DNA of 64,000 nucleotides from Streptomyces sp. HNM0575 (GTDB lineage Bacteria > Actinomycetota > Actinomycetes > Streptomycetales > Streptomycetaceae). The notes under the pieces are model-generated. The model was given only the letters and a program-made list of their open reading frames with translations. It was not told the DNA's origin and made no database searches. How positions within the stretch are numbered: position 1 is the first letter of the stretch; each line of letters begins with the position of its first letter. Location: assembly GCF_012726265.1 (NCBI RefSeq), contig NZ_JAASAG010000001.1, positions 62,001 through 126,000 on the forward strand, given 5' to 3'. Made by a program: the position numbers and the translations under genes. This document shows positions 16,801 through 24,587 of the stretch, one piece after another.

Positions 16801-18300
16801 CAGCACGTCCCGCTCGCCGTCGAGGAACCGGTACTCGATCGCTCTCGCGATCAGCAGGGCGAGCACGGGACGGGGCCCGCACACCGCGGCGACCTCGGCT
16901 GCGCCGAGCGCCTTGACGGCCGCCGGCGCGGCGTTCTCGACGATGCCGCGGGTCACCGCCTCCTGATGGGACTCCTCCTGGCAGACCTCGATCCGCTCGA
17001 AGAGCCGCAGCTGTTCGCGGTCCTCGGCGTACTGCACCGCGCCCGGGCGGAGGGAGGCGATGCACGCCAACCGGGCGCGGCGGGTGCGCCGTTCCTCGAC
17101 CATGTCGGTGAAGCCGGCGTCGAGCGGGGTGTAGCGGTCGAGGTAGTCCAGGACGAGCAGGACGTCACGGCCGGCCGAATGGAACGCGCCGACGGCGTCG
17201 GCCAGTTCCTCGGCCGGAACGGCGGCGTCCCGCCCGAGGTGCAGCACGGTCCAGCCGTCCTCGGCCGCCTTCTCCGCCACCTCGAAGCAGGTGCGCGTCT
17301 TGCCGCTGCCCGCCGCGCCCACCAGCACCACTCCGAGGTCCCCGGGCCTCGAACCCGCAGCGGACAGTGCGGCCAGGTCGTCCAGGAGATTGTCCGGGTC
17401 GGCGCGGTGGTCCGTCCCCGGGCTGACGAACGGAACCTGCTCGCTGGTCAGGTACTTGCGCTGGTTGGTGCCCCTGGCCAGCTCCTGCGAGTGGGTGTGG
17501 ACGCCCTCGGGGAGCTGCGGGGCGCCCTCGGCGTCGTCGCCGGTCACCACGGCCGGCAGGGCGGCGGGGTCCAGGCTGCCGCAGCCCAGCAGCGTCTCCA
17601 GGCGCCGGAGCCGGTCACGGGGGACGAGTTCGTGCCAGCTGTCGACGCGGCTGGCCGTGAGGCGGCCTCCCTCGGCGGCGTGGTGCCGGGTGACCACGCC
17701 GACGACACGGCCCGCGCTGAAGACCACGGCACCGGACATGCCGGCCCAGGGCTCGTACCGGCCGCCCCGCTCGCCCGGCTCGCGCGGGTCCGCGTACGGG
17801 TCGGGCGGCTCGCTCACCCTCAACTCCAGTGTGCGGTCACGCCAGTTGGCGTGCGGTGCGCACCTGGCCTGCATGTGGTCGACGTTGCGGTACCGTCCCC
17901 CGCCCGCCTCGTCGCGGCGCAGCTTGAACAGGGGGAAGCCCTTCGCGTCGCAGTCCAGTCGCTCCGTACGGTCGCCGATGCGGGCGAAGGACTCGGGGCG
18001 GACCTCCTGCCTGCACGAGTCGTCGAGGGTGAGTACGGCGACGTCGATGCCCTCGTGGCGCCAGGCCGTCGCCGCTTCGAACTCCCGCTGCTGCGGCCCG
18101 CCGGCGTTGAACCGCACGCGCAATTCCGAGGCGTCCTCGACGACGTGCGAGCACGTCAACACCAGGCCGGGCGCGATCAGATACCCGGAGCCACGGCCGC
18201 CGGGGGCGTCCCGCCTGCCGGCGATGATCTCGGCGACCCGGCCGTTGGGCAGCGCCGTCCATGCGGTGGCGCCGGCGCTCTCCGCGTCAGAGCTCGCCAT
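13843..18300 (-). CDS. Trypsin-like protease - STAND NTPase - helical repeat protein (predicted conflict system)
   Basis: 1485 residues from ATG 18300. Domain 1 (about 1-240) is a trypsin-like protease with an apparent triad His52 (CSHVVED), Asp86 (GIDVAVL) and Ser189 (GMSGA). Domain 2 (about 300-720) is a STAND/NACHT-type NTPase with Walker A GAAGSGKT (328-335) and Walker B VLLVLDYLD (380-388). From about 735 to the end lie roughly 19 degenerate 39-residue repeats of the form ALxWLxxH...FVLxPLLxxPxL. This layout (effector, switch NTPase, sensor superstructure) is that of self-guarding antiphage or conflict proteins. The upstream trypco2 gene overlaps it by 14 bases. Ligand and protease target are unknown. 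Confidence 0.85.
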   Translation of the reverse strand: MASSDAESAGATAWTALPNGRVAEIIAGRRDAPGGRGSGYLIAPGLVLTCSHVVEDASELRVRFNAGGPQQREFEAATAWRHEGIDVAVLTLDDSCRQEVRPESFARIGDRTERLDCDAKGFPLFKLRRDEAGGGRYRNVDHMQARCAPHANWRDRTLELRVSEPPDPYADPREPGERGGRYEPWAGMSGAVVFSAGRVVGVVTRHHAAEGGRLTASRVDSWHELVPRDRLRRLETLLGCGSLDPAALPAVVTGDDAEGAPQLPEGVHTHSQELARGTNQRKYLTSEQVPFVSPGTDHRADPDNLLDDLAALSAAGSRPGDLGVVLVGAAGSGKTRTCFEVAEKAAEDGWTVLHLGRDAAVPAEELADAVGAFHSAGRDVLLVLDYLDRYTPLDAGFTDMVEERRTRRARLACIASLRPGAVQYAEDREQLRLFERIEVCQEESHQEAVTRGIVENAAPAAVKALGAAEVAAVCGPRPVLALLIARAIEYRFLDGERDVLRLAGLRNDRDLSYWLRQRTREDFSDGRTRLLASAVAATACPQGRDAVEDAVAAFLEHHDDRGFEDGEVGVVGHLKDLSWLVGPDRELDVMHDFVADELLQQALLPNKTRLEGNTAARMFSALLVSVRTFGLAADHIRRWSTDLDPGKREDVRRVCDNWLTRKGATGLAERLAAEADPSESARTLLALLAGAPWQSGAVEAWDTLVEPWLARAADEAPHLTHSFLAAAVRDTSDAVPERLSATALAWVEANPGMRYEARAVLEALLRATGLCEAHRSAAARLAAGWLGEHGTVRGSRPLALTESLLGRDDLPADIAQQAVTKGLSVADSHLAVPASAHVLDALLRPSRLVPLEPGPYEAALTLAFSWLRRHPDSDAASFVLAPLLQQTGLEEGRLRRVFDRSLNWLAGRRTSPLATFVLRHLLKHPELDRQRAEDAARIAMDWLGTRGDGPDATYVLAPLLLRPDHGQDPEHIAGLALRWLEDHHPWQEAHFVLRGVLEQPRLPAGAPERIAQYALSWLRTGAHGTADSAKSALAPLLMRRGLPHGDDFCSAAVRWLGAESNLGSEEASFVLKPLLRHPALGPHTKDAGELALRWLETHPRSENVSYVLEPLLLLRDFEGVPGAPEADGPVGIAFEWLAEHGTSRTARFVLAPLLHPARAGVRAVPQALAWLGPAGGGTLREASHVLEPLLKCPGLDEASTAEAAERALEWLEIHHSSSNAEHVAAPLLHVPLPEGTLRARVVGRVLEWADDGHFALSHDMLRALCRQGPLPVEQGSRIAEHVAEQSRQAPGVSNGAVERLGVALRRQDIGERQLAPLVDLADEWLGIERHMHSRGSTLLKPLLSRTDLDAAQARRVTDRALEWLGKRGDTTFAGVILGLLLRRRETPAPANDRAPGETSASEPVQAAFAWLAAHPSHAYAGAVLSALLERPGLLTRAQQEECARLAADWLRTTDHPDAAPARDLAALLEGLPEDARSTVPGERGT

Positions 18301-18625
18301 GGAGCTCGTCGCCGCCGATCAGCGGCGAGCGGGTCGTGCCGTCCGGTCCTACGTCCCTGGGGTGCAGGGTGAGCGTGATCCGCTGGGTCTGCGAGCCGGT
18401 GAACCTGGCGTCGCCGCCCGCCTCGACGACCCAGAAGCGCACCTTGCCGTTCGCCGTCCGGTCGCGGCCCGCGGCGACGGTCACCTCGACCTCCACCGGG
18501 CCCAGTTCGAACTGGAGCCGCTCGCCCGCCTCAGCGCCCTCCGCCGCCGCGGCCTTCAACTCCGTACGCAACTGCCGTACCAGCTCGGACAGTTCGATCC
18601 GCCGTTGCTCCCCGTTCAACGCCAT
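18287..18625 (-). CDS. Trypco2 family protein, partner of trypsin-STAND
   Basis: 112 residues from ATG 18625. The fold pattern fits trypco2 (trypsin-co-occurring domain 2): an N-terminal helix ELVRQLRTELKAAAAEG, a strand FELGPVEVEVTVA, then GKVRFWVVEAGG and a final HxTxTLxP-like strand (ITLTLHPRD). The family is defined by its linkage to trypsin-like protease/STAND genes, and here it overlaps such a gene. It is thought to be a small adaptor or regulator, possibly cleaved or bound by the protease; that role is inferred. Confidence 0.85.
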   Translation of the reverse strand: MALNGEQRRIELSELVRQLRTELKAAAAEGAEAGERLQFELGPVEVEVTVAAGRDRTANGKVRFWVVEAGGDARFTGSQTQRITLTLHPRDVGPDGTTRSPLIGGDELHGEL

Positions 18626-18634
18626 GCGCGGATT

Positions 18635-20023
18635 CTATTGGGCCCCGTACAGCCAGTCGATGTGGCGGAAGTCGGCCGGATCCCGGTCGCGGAAGAGGGT
18701 GTTGCGGAGGGTGCGGGCGAAGCCGTCGACGTGCCAGGTCTCGCCCCACGCCCGGGCCGCGGACTGCACTTCGGCGGTACGGACCGTACGGGCGGCCTCG
18801 TACGAGCGCAGCGCGCGCGGCCAGTCGCAGCCGCCCCCGGGCGCACGGTGCCGGACGGTCTCCGCGGCCAGGCACGCCGCGTCCTCCAGCGCCTGGCACG
18901 CACCCTGGGCGAGGTACTGGAGCATGGGGTGCGCCGCGTCGCCGGTGAGGGCGAGGCGGCCCGCGGTCCACTCCGGGATGGGCTCACGGTCGTACATGGG
19001 CCAACGCCGGTCGCGCCACAGGGACTTCACGCCGCGCTGCGCCCCCTCGCAGGCACCGGCGAACACCGCGTCGAGTTCGTCGGGGCCGCCCCATTCGCTC
19101 TCGCCGCGGCGGAAGGCGGGCGAGGCGAAGACGGCGACGGTGTTGAAGATCTCCCCGGCGCGCAGCGGGTACTGCACGAGGTGGCAGCCGGGACCGATGT
19201 GGACGACGACGTCGCGGAGCGCGTCCTCGCCGAGCCGGTCGGCGACCTCGGCGACGGGGAACGCCCCGCGGTAGGCGGCATAGCCGGAGGGCACCGGCTC
19301 GTCGTCGCTGATGCGGGAGCGCAGACGGGAGCGCAACCCGTCGGCGGCCAGGGCCACTTGGGCACGGTGGAGGGTGCGGGCACCGGCCGCGTGCACGACT
19401 GCACGGTCGCCTTCGGTACGCACGCTCCGCACGTCGTGATCGGGTACGAGGTCGACGCCGGCCCGTTCGCAGGCCGTGACGAGGACCTGGAGCAGGTCGC
19501 TGCGGTGGATCAGCACATACGGCGCTCCGTAGCGGGCCTCGAAGCGGTCGTCGAGGTCGAGACGGGTCAGCTCGGTGCCGTCGAGCATGTCGCGGAAGAC
19601 CAGCCGGCGCGGCAGCACGCCGAGTCCGACGACCTCGTCCAGCAGACCCCAACGGCGCAGCACACGGGTCGCGTTGGGGGCGAGTTGCAGTCCGGCGCCG
19701 ATCTCGGTGAAGTCGGGCGCACGCTCCAGCACCCGTACGCGGAGGCCGTCCCCGGCGGTGGCGAGGGCGTAGGCGCCGGCCAGGCCGGCGATGCCGCCGC
19801 CGGCGACGACGACGTCCACGTCCTCGGCGCCTTCGGCGTTCACGTTCACGTCCACGTGCTCGGCGTCCACATCCAGGTTCACGTCCTCGGCGCCTTCGGC
19901 GTTCACGGCGCCGATGTCCTGCGCGTTCACGTTCACGTCCAGGTCCTCCGCGTTCACGTCGGCTTCGTCCCTGTCCCCGGCGTCCATCTCACGTGCGTCC
20001 GCCGTGTGTTCCGCGTCCGTCAT
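18635..20023 (-). CDS. FAD-dependent aromatic monooxygenase, probable 3-hydroxybenzoate 6-hydroxylase
   Basis: 462 residues from ATG 20023, with a GAAGAGG ribosome site. After an unusual acidic N-terminal extension of about 65 residues, the FAD fold begins with VVVAGGGIAGLAGAYALA. It ends with LTGDAAHPMLQYLAQGACQALEDA, the flavin-binding GD motif. Related enzymes are about 400 residues. In a cluster with gentisate dioxygenase, maleylpyruvate isomerase and fumarylpyruvate hydrolase, it most likely converts 3-hydroxybenzoate to gentisate using NAD(P)H and O2. Salicylate 5-hydroxylation is a less likely alternative. Confidence 0.82.
   Translation of the reverse strand: MTDAEHTADAREMDAGDRDEADVNAEDLDVNVNAQDIGAVNAEGAEDVNLDVDAEHVDVNVNAEGAEDVDVVVAGGGIAGLAGAYALATAGDGLRVRVLERAPDFTEIGAGLQLAPNATRVLRRWGLLDEVVGLGVLPRRLVFRDMLDGTELTRLDLDDRFEARYGAPYVLIHRSDLLQVLVTACERAGVDLVPDHDVRSVRTEGDRAVVHAAGARTLHRAQVALAADGLRSRLRSRISDDEPVPSGYAAYRGAFPVAEVADRLGEDALRDVVVHIGPGCHLVQYPLRAGEIFNTVAVFASPAFRRGESEWGGPDELDAVFAGACEGAQRGVKSLWRDRRWPMYDREPIPEWTAGRLALTGDAAHPMLQYLAQGACQALEDAACLAAETVRHRAPGGGCDWPRALRSYEAARTVRTAEVQSAARAWGETWHVDGFARTLRNTLFRDRDPADFRHIDWLYGAQ
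19820..19990. repeat. In-frame degenerate repeat coding the monooxygenase N-terminal extension
   Basis: Within the monooxygenase gene, units such as GCGTTCACGTTCACGTCC and TCCTCGGCGCCTTCGGCG (plus-strand reading) recur several times. They encode acidic DVNVNAEGAED-like repeats before the FAD domain. The repeats keep the reading frame, so they look like slippage or duplication expansions tolerated in a disordered tail. Confidence 0.7.
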
Positions 20024-20133
20024 GTGCCGTACCTCTTCCGCCTGCCCCGCCCTCTCGCCGCTCTCGTCCCGCCCTCTTCGCCCGGTGCCGCGGCCGGTCC
20101 TGCGCCCGTCCCCGGCTCCGGCGACGGCCGCCG

Positions 20134-20760
20134 CTACAGCCACGGCCCCAGGCGAGGCGCCTTCGCCGCACGGCCCGTGAGCCAGGCCGCCAGCGCCGCG
20201 GCCTCGCTGCCGGCGGTGCTGTGCTTGCGTGCCGCGTCCGCCACGAGAGCGGTGTTGAGGTCTTCCGGGAGGTCCGCGAAGCCCGTGCCCACGTCCAAGT
20301 CGACGGTGTGCACGGCCACTTCACGTGTGCGCATCCACAGCACCTCGCGGGCCGGCACGGTGCGGCCCTGAGCGGTGACGACCTCGTTGTCCCACGCCTC
20401 GTCCGGCAACCCGTCGACGCCGCCGGCCAGTTCGCGTGCGGAGGCGTGCACCAGCTCCCGCAGCCGGGACGGGGAGCGGGCCGCGCCCTCCTCGATCTCG
20501 GCGCCGCGCTGACCGGCACTCCCGTACATCGGGGTGCGCTCGCCCGTACGGGCCCAGTGCAGCAGCCGCAGCAGCGCCTCCGCGTTGAAGTGGACGTGCG
20601 CGACGAGATGGGCGCGGCTCCAGCCGGGAAGGGCCGTCGCCGCCGCGAACTCCGCGTCGGGCAGGGCGTCGACGGCGGCGAGGAAGCGCGCCGTGCCGTC
20701 GTCCATCCAGCGCCGCACGGCGTCCGGCGGTGTCTGCGGCGGCGTGCGGAGCCCGCTCAA
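20134..20760 (-). CDS. Mycothiol-dependent maleylpyruvate isomerase
   Basis: 208 residues from a TTG at 20760 that overlaps the stop of the upstream hydrolase gene (TTGA). The MDMPI/DinB-like N-terminal domain is seen: LPGWSRAHLVAHVHFNAEAL, with the metal-ligand His pattern, and REVAVHTVDLDVG further on. It should convert maleylpyruvate, the gentisate ring-cleavage product, to fumarylpyruvate using mycothiol, the actinobacterial thiol. Confidence 0.85.
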   Translation of the reverse strand: MSGLRTPPQTPPDAVRRWMDDGTARFLAAVDALPDAEFAAATALPGWSRAHLVAHVHFNAEALLRLLHWARTGERTPMYGSAGQRGAEIEEGAARSPSRLRELVHASARELAGGVDGLPDEAWDNEVVTAQGRTVPAREVLWMRTREVAVHTVDLDVGTGFADLPEDLNTALVADAARKHSTAGSEAAALAAWLTGRAAKAPRLGPWL

Positions 20761-21608
20761 CTCGCGGCCCTCCGTGCCGTGTTGTCCAGCCGCCCGATGC
20801 CGCTGATCTCCGTGACCAGGCGCGAGCCGTCGGTGAGATACCGCGGGGGTTTACGTGCGTGCCCCACGCCGCCCGGCGTTCCGGTGGCGATGATGTCGCC
20901 GGGGCGCAGGGTGACGACCGTGGAGATGTAGCGCACCAACTCCACCGGGCCGAAGACCAGATCGGACGTGTCGGCCTTCTGCATCGGCTCGTCGTCGACG
21001 GAGCAGGTCATGGTGAGGGCGGGCGCGGTACCGCCCGGGAGTTCGTCGGGCGTCACCAGGTACGGGCCCACCGGCGTCGTGCTGTCGAAGGTCTTGCCCT
21101 GGAGCCACTGCTTGGTGCGGTACTGCCAGTCGCGCATGGTGACGTCGTTGAGCACCGTGAACCCGGCTATCGCCCGCCGGGCTCGGGCGTCGTCCGCGCG
21201 GCGCACCGTCCGGCCGACGACCAGCGCCAACTCCGCCTCCCAGTCGGTCTGTTCCGACTCCTCCGCCAGCTCCACAGGATCGCGCGGGCCGATGAGGGCG
21301 TCCGCGTACTTGGCGAACAGCGTGGGGTGGTCGGGCAGTTCGCGTCCCATCTCCAGGATGTGATTGCGGTAGTTGAGCCCGACGCAGATCACCTTGCCGG
21401 GACGCGGCACCACGGGTGCCAGGTCGGCCTCGTGTACGGGGCGCGCCGTGCCGGAGGCGGGTGCGGCGGTCGCCGCGGTGTCCAGCCAGCCTTCCTCGGC
21501 GAGGAGTTCGCCGACGTCGGCGAAGCCGAGGCCCGTGCAGTTGCCGTCGTCGTCGACGCGTACGGCTTCGGTGCGGCGGTCCGCTGTGCGGAGAGTGGCG
21601 AGCTTCAA
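20757..21608 (-). CDS. Fumarylpyruvate hydrolase (fumarylacetoacetate hydrolase family)
   Basis: 283 residues from a TTG at 21608, chosen because the ribosome site AAAGGAACC lies six bases upstream and MKLATLR is the usual start of this family. FAH-family motifs include KVICVGLNYRNHILEMG, metal ligands in DWEAELALVVG, NDVTMRDWQ, and GDIIATGTPGGVG. It splits fumarylpyruvate into fumarate and pyruvate, the last step of the gentisate route. It is translationally coupled to the isomerase gene. Confidence 0.87.
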   Translation of the reverse strand: MKLATLRTADRRTEAVRVDDDGNCTGLGFADVGELLAEEGWLDTAATAAPASGTARPVHEADLAPVVPRPGKVICVGLNYRNHILEMGRELPDHPTLFAKYADALIGPRDPVELAEESEQTDWEAELALVVGRTVRRADDARARRAIAGFTVLNDVTMRDWQYRTKQWLQGKTFDSTTPVGPYLVTPDELPGGTAPALTMTCSVDDEPMQKADTSDLVFGPVELVRYISTVVTLRPGDIIATGTPGGVGHARKPPRYLTDGSRLVTEISGIGRLDNTARRAAS

Positions 21609-21686
21609 GGGTGGTTCCTTTTCCTGCCGGGTGTGCGTGCGTTCTGGGTGTCCGTGCGTTCGTTCGCTCGTGGTCGTCCGCGTCCC

Positions 21687-21716
21687 GGGTGCGGGTGCGG
21701 GTGCGGGTGCGGGTGC
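21687..21716. repeat. (GGGTGC)5 hexanucleotide repeat
   Basis: Five perfect GGGTGC copies in the 182-base gap between the fumarylpyruvate hydrolase start and the gentisate dioxygenase stop. The same hexamer occurs four times at 13183-13206. On the minus strand it reads GCACCC. Confidence 0.8.
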
Positions 21717-21790
21717 CGGTGTCCGTACTCGTACGGTCCGACGCGGACCGGCCGTGGCGTCCCGAGCTGTTCTGTGCGGGGCGCGCGCCG

Positions 21791-22927
21791 CTACGCGGGT
21801 GCGTCCTCTATGCGGGTCCGGGACTGGTGGAGCCGGTCGAACACCGGGGTGTCGCTGAAGCGGAAGAGGTCCAGCCCGCCGCCGTCCGACCCGTCGCCGC
21901 CCGTCCCCGCGGCCACGGTCAGCGGCTGCCAGGACGGCACCACGAACAAGTCGCCGTGTGCGACGTCCCATTCGCGCTCCCCGACGCGTACCGTGCCGCC
22001 GCCGTCGAACACCTGGTAGACGGACGAACCCACCTCGCGCCTCGTCGCCGTCACCGTGCCGGGGCGCAGCCGGTGGAACTCGGCGCGGATCGTGGGCATC
22101 ACATCGCCGCCGGTGGTGGGGTTGGTGAAGCGGACGGCGGCGTGGCCCGGTTCGACGACGCCCGCGAACCCCTCCTTCTCCAGGGCGAGTTGGTCGTTGA
22201 GCGCCCGGTCGGTGTGCTCCCAGCGGTACGCCGCGATGGGCGAACTGGGCTGCGGGGAACCGGCCGCCGAGACCGGAGTGAGCCCCGGATGCGCCCACAG
22301 ATGCTCGGAGCGCGAGCGCTCGGGCGTACCGCGGTCGCCGACCTCGTCCGGCCCGAACTCGAAGAAGGTGGACCCGGTGTAGTGCGAGAGCGGAATGTCC
22401 AGGCCGTCGAGCCACGCCATCGGGGCGTCGCTCTGGTTGTGGTGGCCGTGGAAGTGCCAGCCCGGCGTGAGCAGGAAGTCGCCCCGGCGCATGGCCACCG
22501 GGTCGCCGTCGACGACCGTCCAGACCCCCTCGCCCTCGACGACGAAGCGGAAGGCGTGCTGGGTGTGCCGGTGCACGGGGGCGTCCTCACGCGGGCCGAG
22601 GTACTGGATCGCGGCCCACAGGGTGGGCGTGACGAACGGGGAGCCGCCCAGGCCCGGATTGGCGAGCGCGATGGCGCGCCGCTCGCCGCCACGGCCCACG
22701 GGCACGAGCCGCCCGGCGCGCTCCGCCAGCGGCAGCAGCTTCTGCCACCGCCAAGTGTGCGGCAGCGCACGGGGGTTGGGCTCCTTCGGCATCAGGTCGC
22801 CGATCTCGGTCCACAGCGGCACGAGCAGCTCCGACTCGAAGCCGCTGTACAACTCCTCCAGCTCCGGGGTGCGTTCGGGCTGGCCGGGTCCTTCGGTCGC
22901 GGTGATGCGCACCGGTGCGGTGGTCAT
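21791..22927 (-). CDS. Gentisate 1,2-dioxygenase
   Basis: 378 residues from ATG 22927, overlapping the transporter stop in ATGA. It is a bicupin: the first cupin has HRHTQHAFRFVVEGEG with the Fe(II) His ligands and GDFLLTPGWHFHGHHN. The second cupin covers about residues 260-350 (YQVFDGGG, HGDLFVVPSW). Length matches gentisate dioxygenases. It opens the gentisate ring to maleylpyruvate with O2. An acidic Gly-rich loop near the C-terminus (GTGGDGSDGGG) is low-complexity. Confidence 0.88.
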   Translation of the reverse strand: MTTAPVRITATEGPGQPERTPELEELYSGFESELLVPLWTEIGDLMPKEPNPRALPHTWRWQKLLPLAERAGRLVPVGRGGERRAIALANPGLGGSPFVTPTLWAAIQYLGPREDAPVHRHTQHAFRFVVEGEGVWTVVDGDPVAMRRGDFLLTPGWHFHGHHNQSDAPMAWLDGLDIPLSHYTGSTFFEFGPDEVGDRGTPERSRSEHLWAHPGLTPVSAAGSPQPSSPIAAYRWEHTDRALNDQLALEKEGFAGVVEPGHAAVRFTNPTTGGDVMPTIRAEFHRLRPGTVTATRREVGSSVYQVFDGGGTVRVGEREWDVAHGDLFVVPSWQPLTVAAGTGGDGSDGGGLDLFRFSDTPVFDRLHQSRTRIEDAPA

Positions 22928-24537
22928 TGCGGTGCTCCTTCGCTGTCGTCGGGCGACGGGGTCGCGGGCGCGGTTGCGGGTGCGGGTGCCGTACGGGATG
23001 AGGCCGGGGAGTTCGCGGGTGCGGTCAGGGGGCCTGGGGTGGTCGCGCCCGTACCGCGCGGCAGGGTCAGCAGCAGGGCCGCCACGGCCGCGCCGAGCGC
23101 GAAGACCAGGAAGTCGGAGTCGACGCCGAGTCCGGCGGCCAGCAGCCAGCCGCCGGTCTGCGGCGCGAGCACGGCCCCGATGCGGCCGAAGCCCAGCGAG
23201 AACCCGAGGGCGCTGCCGCGCAGCCGCGGCGGATAGTGGTCGGCGACCGCGGCGATGATCAGGCACTGCGTTCCGTGCGTGCCGACACCGGCGAGCACGA
23301 GCGCCCCGTACGAGATCCACGTGGCCGGATGAAGCAGCAGCACGGCGAGCCCGGCCGCCGCGAGCCCGGCCGCGGTCACGGCCGTCGGCACGGGGCCGAG
23401 GCGCGTGCCCGCCCAGGCGGTGAGCAGCGAGCCGGTGACCGCGCCGAGGTTGAGCGCGAGGAGGAAGGTCAGGGACGAGCCGAGGTCGAACCCCGACTCG
23501 ACCATCAGCTGCGGAAGCCAGGTCGCCAGCCCGTACCAGGCGAAGAGCGTGGTGACCGTCGCGAGGGAGAAGACGATCGTGGCGGCGGTGTACGGGGCGC
23601 GCAGCAGCGCCCTCAACGGGCGCCTGCGGCCCGGGAGTCCGGGCCGCCCGGCGGCGGGTCCGGAGACGGGTTCGGACCCCGGCCGGGACGCGGGGTCGGA
23701 GGCGGGGTCGGTGGCGGGGTCGGTGGCGGGTCCGGCAGGAGAGTCGGCAGCGGGCCCGGCGGGGGAGTCGGCAGGGAGACCGGCGGCGGGGGCGGGACCC
23801 TCTCCCCGCGGGAGCGCGAACCGCCTCTCCAGCGCCCGGGCCTCCTCGTCACGGCCCTCCGTCCGCAGCCACACGGCCGACTCCGGCAGCAGCCTCACGC
23901 ACACCGGCACCACCACCGCCAGCCCCAGCAGCGCGATCAGGAACATCGCCTGCCAGCCGAAGCGCGGCATCACGAAGATTCCGGTGACCGACGCGAGGAC
24001 CCCGCCGATCGGCACGCCCGACATCATCAGCGTGGAGGCGACGGAGCGGTTGCGGGCCCGTACGTACTCGGCGGCGAGCGCATTGGCGCTGGGCACCAGC
24101 CCGCCCAGGCCGACACCGGCGAGCAGCCGCAGCGCGCCGAAGGCACCGGGCCCCGGCGCGAGGGCGCACAGCGCGGTGAACACGGAGAACCACACGGTGC
24201 AGGCCAGGATCGTGCGGCGCCTTCCGTACTGGTCGGCGAACCTTCCCGCGAGCACCGCTCCGACGAGCATCCCCGCGAAGGCGAGCGAACCAAGCAGCCC
24301 CGCGGCGGACTTGGACAGCTCCCAGCCCGGCTCCTGGAGGAGACGGGGCAGCACCGTTCCGTAGACGATCAGGTCGTAGCCGTCGAAGACGACGATGACC
24401 CAGCACAGGACGGTGACGAGCGCGGCGCCGTTGCGGGTGGCCGCGGGCACAGCGTCGGGCACGGCGTCGGGCGTGGCGTCGGGCCGGCCGTCGGGCGGGG
24501 GAGCGGGAGCGGTCGCCCCGGATGTGAAGCGGCTCAT
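22924..24537 (-). CDS. MFS aromatic acid transporter (AAHS family)
   Basis: 537 residues from ATG 24537; an upstream in-frame start at 24603 would run past the divergent regulator start, so it was not used. Twelve membrane spans are expected. The first carries FDGYDLIVYGTVLP, the aromatic acid:H+ symporter signature. A cytoplasmic loop after the sixth span holds an unusual Pro/Ala/Asp repeat run (DSPAGPA, DPATDPASDPAS; about 23650-23800). It should import 3-hydroxybenzoate or gentisate and is first in the catabolic operon. Confidence 0.87.
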   Translation of the reverse strand: MSRFTSGATAPAPPPDGRPDATPDAVPDAVPAATRNGAALVTVLCWVIVVFDGYDLIVYGTVLPRLLQEPGWELSKSAAGLLGSLAFAGMLVGAVLAGRFADQYGRRRTILACTVWFSVFTALCALAPGPGAFGALRLLAGVGLGGLVPSANALAAEYVRARNRSVASTLMMSGVPIGGVLASVTGIFVMPRFGWQAMFLIALLGLAVVVPVCVRLLPESAVWLRTEGRDEEARALERRFALPRGEGPAPAAGLPADSPAGPAADSPAGPATDPATDPASDPASRPGSEPVSGPAAGRPGLPGRRRPLRALLRAPYTAATIVFSLATVTTLFAWYGLATWLPQLMVESGFDLGSSLTFLLALNLGAVTGSLLTAWAGTRLGPVPTAVTAAGLAAAGLAVLLLHPATWISYGALVLAGVGTHGTQCLIIAAVADHYPPRLRGSALGFSLGFGRIGAVLAPQTGGWLLAAGLGVDSDFLVFALGAAVAALLLTLPRGTGATTPGPLTAPANSPASSRTAPAPATAPATPSPDDSEGAPQ

Positions 24538-24587
24538 ATCCAGGCAGACTGCCCGGCGTTCTCTTCTGCGGGATAGCCTTTTCTGTT
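24538..24587. promoter_or_regulatory. Divergent promoter region of the gentisate operon and its IclR regulator
   Basis: Only 50 bases separate the starts of the divergent transporter and IclR genes. Promoter and IclR operator elements for both directions must lie here or extend into the coding starts. I could not pick a confident palindrome. Confidence 0.5.

Noticed and set aside
13843..18300. Annotation as a simple trypsin-like serine protease
   Set aside because: The protease is only the first ~240 of 1485 residues; the P-loop and repeats dominate the protein.
17291..20371. 1026-codon open frame on the plus strand
   Set aside because: Antisense to the STAND, trypco2 and monooxygenase genes; Ser/Arg/Pro-rich translation with no motif, an expected shadow in high-GC DNA.
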